In this document: positions 9,750-20,039 of the stretch, piece after piece | Position numbering within the stretch: the first letter of the stretch is position 1 | Layout of the letters: the number at the start of each line of letters is the position of its first letter | Assembly (NCBI GenBank): GCA_002077065.1 | Contig: NAJO01000028.1 | Span: 434,001-498,000 of the forward strand | Direction: 5' to 3' | Length of the DNA stretch: 64,000 nt | Source of the DNA: Cryoendolithus antarcticus | Taxonomy: Eukaryota; Ascomycota; Dothideomycetes; Cladosporiales; Cladosporiaceae | Notes under the pieces: model-generated | What the model was told of the DNA's origin: nothing | Databases searched by the model: none | Seen by the model: only the letters and a program-made list of their open reading frames with translations | Position numbers and translations under genes: made by a program

Positions 9750-11969
9750 ATGTTCGCCATGGCTTATAGTACCATCGACTACACGCCTGTTCGAGGTCGC
9801 GCCGCCTTGGATGTCTTGCCTACAAAGGAGCCAGCACACCTTCCCCCAACACACCCACAGTTCATCCTGCTCCAGGATGGGCCACGCGTTTCGACTTACG
9901 ACTTTCCTCCACCACCCAAGCGTCCCGCTGGACTCTCGAAGAGAGCAAGCCAGCTTGCGCTGAAGCTTGCTCGTCGCCTTCTCAACCGTCCAAAACTAGC
10001 CAAAGGCCTCACGGATGCAGAACGGCAAGCTCGAGACGCCGATCTCGTGCAGAGCAATGTTAAGAGGTTCGCCAGGGGTGAGATGGGCTGGGAGACGGTC
10101 CAGGGTCTAGATGGAAAGATAGTCGATCTGACGGGCCCAAGGTATGATAATTTTGCGAGGGCCAGTCCAAGCTGCCAGGACTGGGAGAGTGTGCTCGGTG
10201 CCGATGAGAAGAAAGTGGCCACCGTACACGTAGCTCCAGTGAACGTGGTGCCAGTCGGAGTTGTTCTTGGAAAAGTTGCTCCTGAGCAGTACGCTCCCGC
10301 GGATGCTGCCTCGAAGGACCGAGAAGCGGAGAAGCGGAAGAAGTGCCTGTCGACCGTTCTTGAGGCACGCGAAAGTGTGATCTTGGATGGTCTCCCTCTG
10401 GCTGCGGAGAAGTATCCCTTCCCCAAAGAGCCAGCCACTGATCTCACTGTGAGTTCGCTCGGTGTTCTGCCGGTCCGATACGAGGATCATTTACCGGTAG
10501 AGCAACTTGCCATCGATGTCAAGGCCGCCTGGCATGCTGATGATGGTGCCGAGCCCAGTCGGATGAAGAGGATTCTGAGCCTCCAGTCAATGCGATTTGC
10601 GGAGAAGCAGGCTCGAGAGCGTGAGGCTCGCGAGGCTCCTGCTGAAGCAAAAGCAACATTGAAGGTAGATCAGAAGCGTACGGTACCTAAACGACGACTC
10701 AAGAAGTCGCTGAGCATGCAGATGCAGCGCTTCGCTGGCACTACGAGCCTGCTGCGAGCTACTCGCGAAGAGGCTGTTGCTGCCGAAAGCGTAGCAAAGG
10801 ATGTCGCAGACGATCCACCCAAGAGCGCCGATGGTGGGCACGCCGGTCCAGTGGTGAGAAAGCCATGCCCGCCACGATCACCCCGTTCGCCACAGCCACT
10901 GCAGCAGAGCTCGAGCATGCGCAATGTGCACTACGCCGAGCAGCGTGCAGCGCCTCCAGGCATCAAGATCATGGTCGACCCACTGACTGCTGATCACCCG
11001 TCCCTCCGCAGCTATGCCTTCTCGAACTCTGTACCACCACCGATACCGGAGAAATCAACAGCTCGAGCGGGGTCTTCGAACAATCCCCTCTCCGTCCAGA
11101 GTCCAAGATCCGACGTCCGCAAGCTCGGCCGAACAGCGTCGGTTCCAGTGCTTACGGCCCAGCAGCTCTCAAGAAACCTGGAACAATCCACGCCAATTCA
11201 TCCTCCCAGGCCTCATCTTATACTTCGTCTTAGAGCTGATGTTCCCTCAGGAAAGTCCCAGTCTATTCTTCTCGCGAGTCTCAACTCCACCCGCATTGCA
11301 GCCAAGATGCATCCTCTCGTTATCATGCCTCTGTTAGGCCTGCGTGTACAATCCTTCGCTGCTGTCGAGCTCCCGCCACTACCACCCTCGAAGCCAGCTA
11401 CCAAAGCCAGCCATATCGGCACGCAGATTAACCGTGACCAGCTGCTGTCAGACGCCACTCAAGCTCGTGCGACGATCCTTGTCTCGCCTCCAAACATGGG
11501 CGAGATGTCCGTTGGCGAGCTGTGGCGCAGCGGGAAGTACAAGAGGCACAAGTTCGTAGCCAAGAACCACAAGCTAGAAGATCATCGGTACACGCTGTTT
11601 CCGACTTTCGAACCCAACACAGACTTTGATGGCTATGATGTCGACGACATCATCGGACCGGATGATGGAATTGTTGAGACTGGTGATGATGCTGCCGCTC
11701 AAGTGGAGCTGCTGGCTACCTCTGGGGCGCATGCGATCGTAGAGGACAACGAGAACCTTGCGAATGCGCAAGAGGCGCGCATCAAGCTCGGTATGGCGGC
11801 GCCTGCGAGATTCGAGCTGGAAGGTAAGCTGAACAGGGTGGCCAAAGGTGGTGCGGCGAGGTGTGCGTGTCTTGAGTACAACGCGTACGAAGTGGTTGTC
11901 GACACAAAGTGGACTGCGATTGGTGTGGGCAAGACTGGAGATGGGAGATGGGTAGTGGGCTTCGGTTGA
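9750..11969 (+). CDS. Large, mostly disordered protein of unknown function
   Basis: Unrecognised. The frame is open from 9612, but the first ATG is at 9750 (MFAMAYSTIDYTPV), giving 739 aa in one exon. Composition is rich in Ala, Pro, Lys and Arg. Basic helical stretches (LALKLARRLLNRPKLAKGLTDAERQ) suggest an N-terminal coil. A short motif recurs three times, around residues 273, 320 and 388: RILSLQSMRFAEKQA, KKSLSMQMQRFAG and SSSMRNVHYAEQRA. The C-terminal roughly 160 residues look more ordered: GEMSVGELWRSGKYKRHKFVAKNHK, an acidic block DGYDVDDIIGPDDG, and a last domain ending DTKWTAIGVGKTGDGRWVVGFG. No transmembrane segment or signal peptide. Gene neighbours give no functional clue. Confidence 0.8.
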   Translation: MFAMAYSTIDYTPVRGRAALDVLPTKEPAHLPPTHPQFILLQDGPRVSTYDFPPPPKRPAGLSKRASQLALKLARRLLNRPKLAKGLTDAERQARDADLVQSNVKRFARGEMGWETVQGLDGKIVDLTGPRYDNFARASPSCQDWESVLGADEKKVATVHVAPVNVVPVGVVLGKVAPEQYAPADAASKDREAEKRKKCLSTVLEARESVILDGLPLAAEKYPFPKEPATDLTVSSLGVLPVRYEDHLPVEQLAIDVKAAWHADDGAEPSRMKRILSLQSMRFAEKQAREREAREAPAEAKATLKVDQKRTVPKRRLKKSLSMQMQRFAGTTSLLRATREEAVAAESVAKDVADDPPKSADGGHAGPVVRKPCPPRSPRSPQPLQQSSSMRNVHYAEQRAAPPGIKIMVDPLTADHPSLRSYAFSNSVPPPIPEKSTARAGSSNNPLSVQSPRSDVRKLGRTASVPVLTAQQLSRNLEQSTPIHPPRPHLILRLRADVPSGKSQSILLASLNSTRIAAKMHPLVIMPLLGLRVQSFAAVELPPLPPSKPATKASHIGTQINRDQLLSDATQARATILVSPPNMGEMSVGELWRSGKYKRHKFVAKNHKLEDHRYTLFPTFEPNTDFDGYDVDDIIGPDDGIVETGDDAAAQVELLATSGAHAIVEDNENLANAQEARIKLGMAAPARFELEGKLNRVAKGGAARCACLEYNAYEVVVDTKWTAIGVGKTGDGRWVVGFG

Positions 11970-12662
11970 TAAGACAAATGTATGACGGTGGACAGGCGGG
12001 CAATAATTACTTCGATGACGATGGTGTTGACATCTAGTTGTGATCATGAAGGACAAGGATCTTTGAGACTAGTGTACAGTACTCGATACAAGCTGCGGTA
12101 CACCCATTTTCCTTTGTCCTCTTCATAAAAACATCTCTTGGGGTATCGCTCATCAACGCCATAACCCCATGAATCCATGCTGATTGCTCAAGAATACGCA
12201 AGCTTTTATGCGGACCCCAAAGTCCCAGAGTGGATTAGTAGTGCCAGCAGAAGTCCCTCAGACCACCGCATCATGCAGACCAGAGCTGCTACGCTAGACG
12301 TGACGTCCGGCGTAGTGTGTGCTCCGTCCGCTTATCGCGCCCAAAGGAGATCGCACCCAAAAACAATCGCGCGCAAGTCAAGCATCCGCCAAACGTCGTC
12401 TCCTGTCATATTCGTGTGCGAAGGATGACTCAAAAAGTCGCAGCAAAAGACAAGCATTGTCAAGTCCCAATATCTTGACATCTTCGTGTGCGAAGGACAT
12501 TCGAAGTAATCGCACCCAAAGAGAAGTGTCGTGCAGTCATCGTCTTCTGACAGTGTCGTGTAAAAGAGCAAGGTCACCTGCCCGACAGGCTCCCACAGCA
12601 TTGCTTTGTCGTCATCAGCCACCTCTTACCCCTCGAAGCTCCCAGTGCAGCCACGTCGCGCT
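11970..12662. other. Intergenic, convergent gap containing the tandem repeat
   Basis: 3' flanks of the disordered-protein gene and the RRM-type gene. Apart from the degenerate repeat at 12335-12567 I see no gene or RNA. Confidence 0.45.
12335..12567. repeat. Degenerate tandem repeat, about 72-87 bp unit
   Basis: Two exact copies of TTCGTGTGCGAAGGA start at 12411 and 12483 (72 bp apart). A related box TCGCACCCAAA/TCGCAGCAAAAG recurs at 12351, 12438 and 12510, with a partial copy at 12335. Between them the units share AAGTCAAGC/TTGTCAAGTC-like and CGTCTTCTGACA-like stretches. The array lies between two convergent genes. Read from the sequence; unit boundaries are approximate. Confidence 0.6.
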
Positions 12663-14963
12663 TCAGATGTGCCAAGGCGACATCGCGAGGTTAAGCTGGC
12701 TCACGTCCGTGTTGCTCCTGCTCCTCAAAGTGGAGCCTCCGTAGCTGCTTGGTGTCTGCCCACCGAGCTCCCTGTGAAGCGCAGCCATGACAGCGTCGAA
12801 CTCGCGGCGAGCAACGTCGTTCAAGGTGAGGGACGCCATGTTGATAGTGCCGTAGTTGACGGTGAAGTTGGCGAACGGATCGGCGTTGGCGACGGAAGCG
12901 AAGGGCGTAGCGTGGGAGGGGAGCTGGCAGGTGGGGCGGGAGTGGGTGGTGCCGGTGAGGACGCGGATGTAGAACTGGAGGAATGTCAGTGAGTGCTGGT
13001 GTTGAGGCACTGGTAGAGCAACGCACGTCGAGGACTTCATCGTTGACCTCCACCTTGAAGGTGAGCGCCAAGAACGGCCAGTTCGCGCTCAGGCGGTGAT
13101 CGCCTCCCATGCGCACACTCATACCATGCCCTGCAGCGAGAGCGCCGTAGCCACCCTTGTTGAGAACAACGATTACCACATTCTTCTGCTGCTCGCTGAA
13201 CCCAACACACGTCAAGGCCGCCACCGTGAGCTCTTGCAGTAAACCGGGATGGAGGTTTGGGTGGTGGTTGCGGCGAAGAGAGGCGACGAGGTGGCGAATG
13301 ACAGCGACGGTGGCGTCGAATACCATCTTGCGATCGGAGAGGCGGATGTACTGCGTGAACGTCCACGGGTACTTGTGAAGCGTGGAGATCATGCTCTCGT
13401 AAAGACGGTTGGGAGTGCGCTGGGTGAAGGGACCCTGTGGCGACTCAGTGATCACGATGTGAGAGAGTGGGAGGAAGTAGACTGACGCGAGCAGGATTCT
13501 CCACGAACTTGAGAAGCATATCGAGCTCCTCACTCTGTATGAAACCGTTGAAGCCGATAGCCGTCTTGCTGTTGTCGTAGTAGCGTAGGTCTTGTGGGAT
13601 AAGGCGTGGCGTGGTACCGACCCACTGAATCTGCTTGGCGCGCGGGAAGAGGGCAGCCATGAGCACCTCTTGAGAACTAACTTCAACATCAGTGGGCCGA
13701 TCATTCAGCTTAAGAGGACGACCCTCAGTTGCGCGACGAGAAAGTGATAGGGAAATGGCGACAGCTTCATGTGGCGTGGCAACCTCCATGAAAGCGTCCA
13801 TGGTCTTGCCAGTATTACGGTCCATAATGATATGGATACCGTGATACTGGGTGCCTTGCGGCTGATTGACGATGCTGGCACTGCGTCCAACAGCGGCGAT
13901 GAACTCATTGCGAGTCACGCCGTACGGGATCTGTGATGGTGAGGTCAGTGTTATTATTGCATCGAAGCGCATTGGGGAGGTTACGTTGGAGAATCTGATC
14001 ACTCCATATCTGCAGGGAGCGCTTGGCTGCAGTGCGTTGTGGAATGGGAGCGACGCCAGCGCATCATCAACAGCGGGCAGATAGCCATGCTGGATGCCCG
14101 CGAGCCAAGCAGGGGGTGCCGAGGTGGCGATAGGCAGTGGGCGTCCAATAGGTGGACCTGGGTACTGGGATGGCTGAGAGTATTCGATAAAGTCGTCGCG
14201 TGGTGGCTTGCCGCGCTCCCTCGAATTGCTGCGGCTACGGCCCAGACCGGGGTGGGGTTGACGGTGAATTGACTTCTGCGGGTGCCTCCCAGTGGGCTGT
14301 TGGTACAGCATCCGCCTGCGCCCGCCGATAGAGTCGGGTCCAGCCTGGTCGAGCTCATCGTCACCGTTCGACATCATTCCGGCCTTGATCTGGAAGGCGA
14401 GGTGGCCGGGCGGTACGACGTGGCCGGAGTCCTGACGCCCACGCTGAGTAGTGTGCGCAAGCGCATATTGCTGCGGAGTTGGTGCATACGCAATGGACAT
14501 CTGTGGAGTTGGCGCGTAGTATTGCAACTGCACACCATACATGTTGATTGGCTGGACACCAAAGCCGTTGTGGTGTGGCTGTGCGCCATGCATGCTGTTT
14601 GGCGCATGTCTGGTCGTGTTGTAGCCTTGGGTGGTGGCGCTGACGAAGCTGTGGCCTGTTGGAGGACCGGAGAAGGACCCCGCGGGCAGTGGGACGCCGC
14701 CTTGCCAGGGAACCTGAGTCGCGAAAGTCATATTGCTGGCGCTTGACTCTGGGCGGATTGGACGGTCTTGCGCGAGCACGTCCTCGCGAAGCGCAGGCGG
14801 GAGATAGCGCTCTTGACGAGAGATTGGAGTTGGCGTTTGAGGCACGTCAAAGCCGTGTCTGCGGAAATTTGCAGTTAGTCTTCGGTCGCGCTGCGCAGAC
14901 GCGGTTGGACGTGACTCACGTGTTGCCGTTCTGCATTGTCGGGCATCCGTTGTTGTGATCCAT
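12663..14963 (-). CDS. RRM-type RNA-binding protein, five exons
   Basis: Probable RNA-binding protein of a filamentous-fungal family. Exons are 14963-14920, 14858-13985, 13930-13487, 13434-13027 and 12974-12663. The introns are 61, 54, 52 and 52 nt, each with CTGAC/CTGAG-like branch sites. The 54-nt intron is a multiple of three without a stop, and removing it joins RFSN to IPYGVTRNEF. The next intron (donor GTCAGT) explains an apparent frameshift near 13435-13486 and joins VENPAR to GPFTQRTPNR. The N-terminal about 280 residues are Gln/Pro/Tyr-rich and disordered. An RRM-like segment follows (IPYGVTRNEF, then HGIHIIMDRNTGKTMDAFMEV). Next are the conserved SEELDMLLKFVE and RLYESMISTLHKYPW, and a globular C-terminal part. 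Total is about 870 aa. The target RNA is unknown. Confidence 0.82.
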
Positions 14964-15509
14964 GGCGTAGCGAGTTCGAGCGTGGTCGTGGTGCAGTGTA
15001 ATGAAGATCAGGAACAGAGCATAGTGGTGTTGGGAAGATAATGTTATTGGCGATGGTGTAGTGTTGCAGGACGCGAGTGGGATCATAATCAAAATAACGT
15101 ACGACATGCCAAGACGTCTCGAAGAGATTCGAGGAGTAGGTGGGTTGTGGTGTGGTAGAAGGAAGGAAGGAGCGACGTAGAGGCGCACTTGGTCACGTGC
15201 TCTCCAGACGTCAGATCGCTGCGCCTATACTTCGCACTTTCATGAGATGCAGCGAGACCGATTGAGTCCGATGTGACTTGTTGTATTGACAGTGGAAGTT
15301 GCGTAGTACGAGGCTGAGGAAGAGAGAAGTTCAAATGAGTAGTGTACTCATGCTGAAATGCTTTTGAGGCGTGTTTTCATGTGAGCCGAGTTCGTCGACT
15401 CCCTACAGGTCCTGTCTGCAACCCAACTTGTGAGACTGCAGCGGTTTGCAGTCATGTGATGATCGTCTGCTCCACGTCTATGGTCGTATGGTATCGAGTG
15501 GCGATATGC
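14964..15509. other. Intergenic upstream of RRM-type gene
   Basis: 546 bp holding the promoter of the RRM-type gene and the 3' flank of ARPC4. No coding or RNA feature seen. Confidence 0.4.
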
Positions 15510-16171
15510 TCAGTCGAACTGCACATCATTAGTAGGAATCTGGCGGGAGTGAGTGACGAAGCACATACCGGCGTGAGGAAGCTCTCTGCCACGTATCTTG
15601 CTCGTGCATTCATAAAGAGCTTCATCTCCGAGATTTCCTTGTCGACCTCCTCCATGAACTCGATAATGAAGTCGACCAGCTTATGCTTCAGCATTTCTTC
15701 GGTATGGAAATTCGTGATCAGGAAAGAGATGTCATAGCCCTGGACAGTGTCAGCATCGCTCCGCTACCCTGAGCACATTGACATGCATACCGGCACCGGC
15801 TTCCGCCGTAATATAAAGAATGCCTCCGCTCGTTGTGTGAGGAATCGCGTGAACTTGTGTACAAGGATATGCTCTATCTCGTCCGCCTGCTTTATCCGTA
15901 TGCTGATTCGTACGCTATTCACTGACGGCTCGACAAACACTCTCTCCTCCGCGTTTCGTGATACAGTCAAGGGGTTGAGAAGCAGCTCAGGCGACGTCTG
16001 AGCTTCTATCTCGGGTACATTGTGTCGTTCGCTGGCTTGTGATGCGAAATTGGAGAGGGAGAGGGCGGCTGTGAGCGTCGTTCGGACGCATGAAAGATAT
16101 GGTCGCAGTGATTGAGACTTGAGAGGACATCAGCGAGATCATATGGGTGTCCCAGGTATGAGACGGACCAT
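15510..16171 (-). CDS. ARC19: Arp2/3 complex subunit 4 (ARPC4, p20)
   Basis: Core scaffold subunit of the Arp2/3 actin-nucleating complex. Assembled from four exons: 16171-16169 (only the start codon), 16117-15791, 15739-15569 and 15518-15510 (only Phe-Asp-stop). Introns are 51, 51 and 50 nt. The product is 169 aa, as expected. Diagnostic segments are [27 protein letters not shown]-like [61 protein letters not shown] and [15 protein letters not shown]. The C-terminus becomes SFLTPFD, the standard fungal ending, only if the 9-nt last exon is used. The first intron donor is GTCCGT, which is weak, so the one-codon first exon is the least certain part. It is divergent from an F-box gene. Confidence 0.93.
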
Positions 16172-16613
16172 GCTGTGGAGTTCTCGATGTGCTGGCCGTT
16201 GAGACTTTGATCATTCGGCAGCTGACCACCCTGGACTTGCGGTATCGCGGAAGCGTATGTAGCGACTAAGATTGAGTGTTTTGAAGTTCTCTTGGTGCAT
16301 ACATAGCAATCAGCATGCGCGACACCGTTGTCGACTTTCTAGGCACAGGTACGTCTGATGTCCACGACATGCCAAGTCTGGATGCCTGGAATCAGTGATG
16401 CCTCAGTTCACACTACTGAACTCCTACCAATCAGAGCAATGTAAACAACAATGAGAACATGAAGCTGCAGATGGAGGCATCGTACGCTGCTTGGATACCT
16501 CACAAAGACCCTTGAGGGTGGCGAGATCTGCCAACTACGGAGCTGTGATCGTCCAGCTGCCAGCCCGTCTGGCGCCACAGGGCTGCGTCTGTCCACGGCA
16601 AGAGATTCACAAC
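16172..16613. promoter_or_regulatory. Divergent promoter region, ARPC4 / F-box gene
   Basis: About 440 bp between divergent starts. An in-frame ATG of the F-box gene exists at 16491, so part of this region could be coding. No defined site recognised. Confidence 0.4.
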
Positions 16614-17771
16614 ATGGCTCTACTTGACTTGCCCGCAGAGCTCTTGACACAGATCCTGGAAAATCTCGGTGGCCGCGAGCTCAGACGCGGCATCCACATT
16701 GGCTCTCACCGCCTGACGTTGAATCGCTACTGGTACGAGGCAGCGCTTCCAGTGTACCTCTCAGGCCTTGATGTGGCGAGCGTAGAGGTGACCGGCATTC
16801 ACTGCCTCGACTTACCCTACCACTTGAACTATCTTGGTAGTCGTCGACTGATGTACAAGAACACTCGAAGTCTACATGTCCGTCTGTACGGCCATTGGTG
16901 GGACTCGACAGTGATACACTGCGCGTGTGACGAACACTATCGACCGAGATCTCCCGAGGAGCCACCGCATGCCTTCGAGCCGTTTGATACCATGGACGAC
17001 CCAGGGTCTGGTGCTATCAGGAAATGGCAGACGGAGACCCTTCGACATGAAGCGTTACAACCCTTCTTCGACGACCTTGCCAGCTTCGAGGTCCTCGAGG
17101 ACGTGACTTTCGAGGTCCTCCGAGAAGCAGAAGCAGAGCAAGGTCCGCAATGGGACTATTTAAACACCGAGACCTGCCAACGCCTCCTCACCAGTCTTTC
17201 CCTGGCCACGAACCTCGATTTCTTGACTCTTGACACGAGCGGCTCCTCCCTCCTCCCATATAGACACGACCACATCTGCAGCGTACTGGCCAAAATCATA
17301 TCCAAGATTCGCAGAGTACGTCTACGAATGGTCTCACTCTGCCCAACACTCTTCGCCCTCGATGCAATCACATCGACCAGCAAGCTCTGCCTCGAAAGCC
17401 TCGTCCTCAAGCTCAACCAGCCCCGCTACCCCGGCCAACAACACCACATGACCGAGGAATGCTTCCACTCAGGCCACTACCCACGCACCATGCGCCTCCA
17501 CGATAAAATGATACGAGCAGCCGCTCAATTCGGAAAGACACTCCAAGATCTCCAGGTGCAGGCTTCCAGCAGTCACACAGCTCGAATCAAGCTTCTGCGT
17601 ATCTCCTACATGCCTCACACGACGCCGCAAGTGCAGACTGTGGAGTGTCTGAGCATGCGGAGGGTGTATTACTGTGGGCAAGATACTTTCTCGTACTGGC
17701 CGGATGGATCGCCGAAGTGGCTTGAGGATGAGAGGGGGAAGATGAAGGAGGCGGAGGAGTATAGGCGATGA
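16614..17771 (+). CDS. F-box-like protein
   Basis: Probable substrate-recognition protein of an SCF ubiquitin ligase, or a related F-box-like protein of unknown target. Single exon, 385 aa from MALLDLPAELLTQILENLGGRELRR, which is a degenerate F-box. The frame stays open upstream to an ATG at 16491, but that extension is not typical. The rest carries Leu-rich stretches (TCQRLLTSLSLATNLDFLTLDT, LKLVLK-like elements) but no clear repeat. A Cys/His-containing stretch (VIHCACDEHYRPRSPEE) follows at about residues 100-120. The C-terminus is acidic and basic mixed. The convergent PROPPIN gene ends 207 bp downstream. Confidence 0.75.
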   Translation: MALLDLPAELLTQILENLGGRELRRGIHIGSHRLTLNRYWYEAALPVYLSGLDVASVEVTGIHCLDLPYHLNYLGSRRLMYKNTRSLHVRLYGHWWDSTVIHCACDEHYRPRSPEEPPHAFEPFDTMDDPGSGAIRKWQTETLRHEALQPFFDDLASFEVLEDVTFEVLREAEAEQGPQWDYLNTETCQRLLTSLSLATNLDFLTLDTSGSSLLPYRHDHICSVLAKIISKIRRVRLRMVSLCPTLFALDAITSTSKLCLESLVLKLNQPRYPGQQHHMTEECFHSGHYPRTMRLHDKMIRAAAQFGKTLQDLQVQASSSHTARIKLLRISYMPHTTPQVQTVECLSMRRVYYCGQDTFSYWPDGSPKWLEDERGKMKEAEEYRR

Positions 17772-17978
17772 GTCCTCCTCTGTGAAAGTTGCATGCGGGA
17801 ATAGGTGTTAGCTCCCTCGTCTGGCCCTGTGGCGGACTTTGTGGAACGTCGCGAGAATTTATTGGAGATACGGGAGACAGTTTTGGCCATGGCCGTAGAG
17901 GCATCAATACGTAATCATTTCGCTGCCGTCGCGCCCCAATACCATGCTATGCACCCCAGATGACCTATACCAGTGCAA

Positions 17979-19508
17979 TCAATCCACAAACTGCCGTCCC
18001 AAGATCTCTCTGTATCCCCTTCCTACCATTCCCCAGCCGCCACCCTCTCTAGGCAGAAGCTCAAACAATTCCCATCTCGGTCGCCCTCCACCTCCAAGCA
18101 CAAATATCACAGCACCCTCGTCGTCATCCCCAGAAAGTCCACTGACACCATAAGCCTTCCCATCTTTAGGTGCGAAAGCCACAATTCCCTTTGGCGGCTT
18201 TCCAGTGGGATTGCCAGGAAGAGGTGGCACCGGATTGCGGACTTTGGTACGCTTACCAGTGGGTGATGTAGTGTAGGTGTAGCCTCTATTGGGACCAGGC
18301 TGCCAATGCGGTGGATCATCGCCGGTGTAGAAAGTTGCCGAGACTACGGACCGGGTGTCTTTCAATGCTCGAGGAGCGAGAGTGGAAGACTCGAAGGCTG
18401 CTAGTGCTGTGAGGGAAGCGGAAGACGAGGGCGAGGCCGACGCTGGTGGCGGGCGTAGACCGTAGTACTCTTGCACTGATCCTTGACCAGTAGCCGAATG
18501 AGGCGAGGAGCGACCTGAGAAGTTGGAGAGCGAGGTTTGGTCTGTTGGTGTAGGGATGCGTGGAGTCGGGTAGCTAGGATTTCTGCGGTGCGGTAGAGGT
18601 TTCGCAGGAGGATCCGGCGTTGAGGAGTGCGAGGGACCAGGACGAAGATCGAAGATATGCAGTGTGCCTTTGTCGGAAGTACTCGCTAGCCAGCGATTCC
18701 CGGGGCTGATGGCGAGGCTGCCGATGATGGCGTGGTCCATGCCGCGGCGGAACTCGGCGAGCTGATCTAAGGTCGACGTAGACCACACACGAATTAGTGT
18801 GCCGTTCATCGAGGCTGTGACGAGTATCGTGCCATCGTCCGAGAGGGCGATAGAGCGGATCGCCGAGTCATGGGCGCGGAAGACACGCTTTGATCCGGAA
18901 GGTAGGGGGACCAGCTGGACCTGCCCAATCGTCTGAGCTGGTAATACCAGAACGTCCTTCCCAAGACATGCCAAAGCATACGGATTTGGAGCAGTAGTAA
19001 ACAGCCCCTTGACCCTGTTCGGCGCCCTGACTACAGCGTCCACGTCAGCCATGTGATGCTCCTCTGCTGGTTCCACGGGGCCAAGCTCCTGGTATTCCAG
19101 CATTACTGTGCGATCCTGCAGAACGATCGCAGCGTAAGTAGTCGACAGTCTGATACCCAGTATAGGCTCGTACAGGTCGAATCGCGCGATCTGACGGCCC
19201 AACGTAGCGTCCCAAAAGGATATCACGTTTGGACTGCCTTGCGGCGTGCTGCCACCTCCCGTGACAGCAAAGTAACGATCATCCAGTACAGCTGCAACCG
19301 CAACTCCGGCATCGCTCAATACTGCTGGCGCCTTGCCTTTGCGTCCAGTCGCCGAGAGTATCGGCTGATAGGTTGGGAGGCAGTTGTCTGTGCGAAAGAT
19401 GCGGCAGCCATCGGAAAGACCTGCTATGTATCGTGTCCGAGAGGGTGAGAACGCAAGAGATAAGGCAACAGCATCATCTGTAGGCTGTATCGGATGTCGT
19501 GTGTTCAT
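17979..19508 (-). CDS. HSV2: PROPPIN beta-propeller, HSV2/WIPI3-4-like
   Basis: Phosphoinositide-binding seven-blade WD40-like propeller acting on endosomal or vacuolar membranes and in selective autophagy. Single exon, 509 aa. The signature FRRG lies at residues 253-256, after DGTILVTASMNGTLIRVWST (blade 5) and before SLAISPGNRWLASTSDKGTLHIFDL (blade 6), as in the family. RGMDHAIIGSLAIS resembles the Hsv2/WIPI4 form more than Atg18. A long Pro/Ser-rich insertion of about 110 residues, starting around residue 290, follows blade 6, then VSATFYTGDDPP and a C-terminal blade. It is divergent from the septin gene, with about 530 bp between starts. Assignment to HSV2 over ATG18 or ATG21 is tentative. 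Confidence 0.85.
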   Translation of the reverse strand: MNTRHPIQPTDDAVALSLAFSPSRTRYIAGLSDGCRIFRTDNCLPTYQPILSATGRKGKAPAVLSDAGVAVAAVLDDRYFAVTGGGSTPQGSPNVISFWDATLGRQIARFDLYEPILGIRLSTTYAAIVLQDRTVMLEYQELGPVEPAEEHHMADVDAVVRAPNRVKGLFTTAPNPYALACLGKDVLVLPAQTIGQVQLVPLPSGSKRVFRAHDSAIRSIALSDDGTILVTASMNGTLIRVWSTSTLDQLAEFRRGMDHAIIGSLAISPGNRWLASTSDKGTLHIFDLRPGPSHSSTPDPPAKPLPHRRNPSYPTPRIPTPTDQTSLSNFSGRSSPHSATGQGSVQEYYGLRPPPASASPSSSASLTALAAFESSTLAPRALKDTRSVVSATFYTGDDPPHWQPGPNRGYTYTTSPTGKRTKVRNPVPPLPGNPTGKPPKGIVAFAPKDGKAYGVSGLSGDDDEGAVIFVLGGGGRPRWELFELLPREGGGWGMVGRGYREILGRQFVD

Positions 19509-20039
19509 TGTGCTTTATTAGGAAAGGAACGTAAGTTGTCACTGTCGATGTCTATCGTCAGAGGCGTTCATCATGGACGTGCCCTTCGTTTGCCCAAGGT
19601 TGAGCAAGCGAAGAGGCGTTTTGTCAGGCTGATTCCGTTCTGCTGTTACACCAGCGATACCCTTCACGCGAGTTGTGGGCTGAAGACCGTGAACATGAGA
19701 CAAGAAGTGGATAGTACATCGCGGTCACTCCAAGCATCACATGCCGCCGTTGTGCGCTATGGCCAATAGATGGCAGTCGAGCGGACACTGCCGCCGTCCC
19801 GCCGCTAAGCAATGCGCCTCCCCAAAGTTCACATTGACCCCTAACTTCCGCGGTCGTGTTTGCTTGGAGAAGCCATTGATGCTTTCCTTACATTCACGCC
19901 ACCAGACACAGCTCACCGCCATCGCTGCTCCACCCCTGCATCTCTCCCTCACTCCTCCACCGCGAGCATAGCACCTTACTTCGGGGCTTCACCGCTTGAC
20001 GGACCCCAGCACCGAGACCGCGACACCCAATCGCCCACC
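19509..20039. promoter_or_regulatory. Divergent promoter region, HSV2-like / septin
   Basis: 531 bp between divergent ATGs. The septin side has a CT-rich leader (about 19900-20030), common before fungal start codons. No defined site. Confidence 0.45.

Noticed and set aside
13435..13486. Apparent +1 frameshift or pseudogene in the RRM-type gene
   Set aside because: A 52-nt GTCAGT..CACTGAG..ACAG intron explains the frame change and restores a conserved segment.
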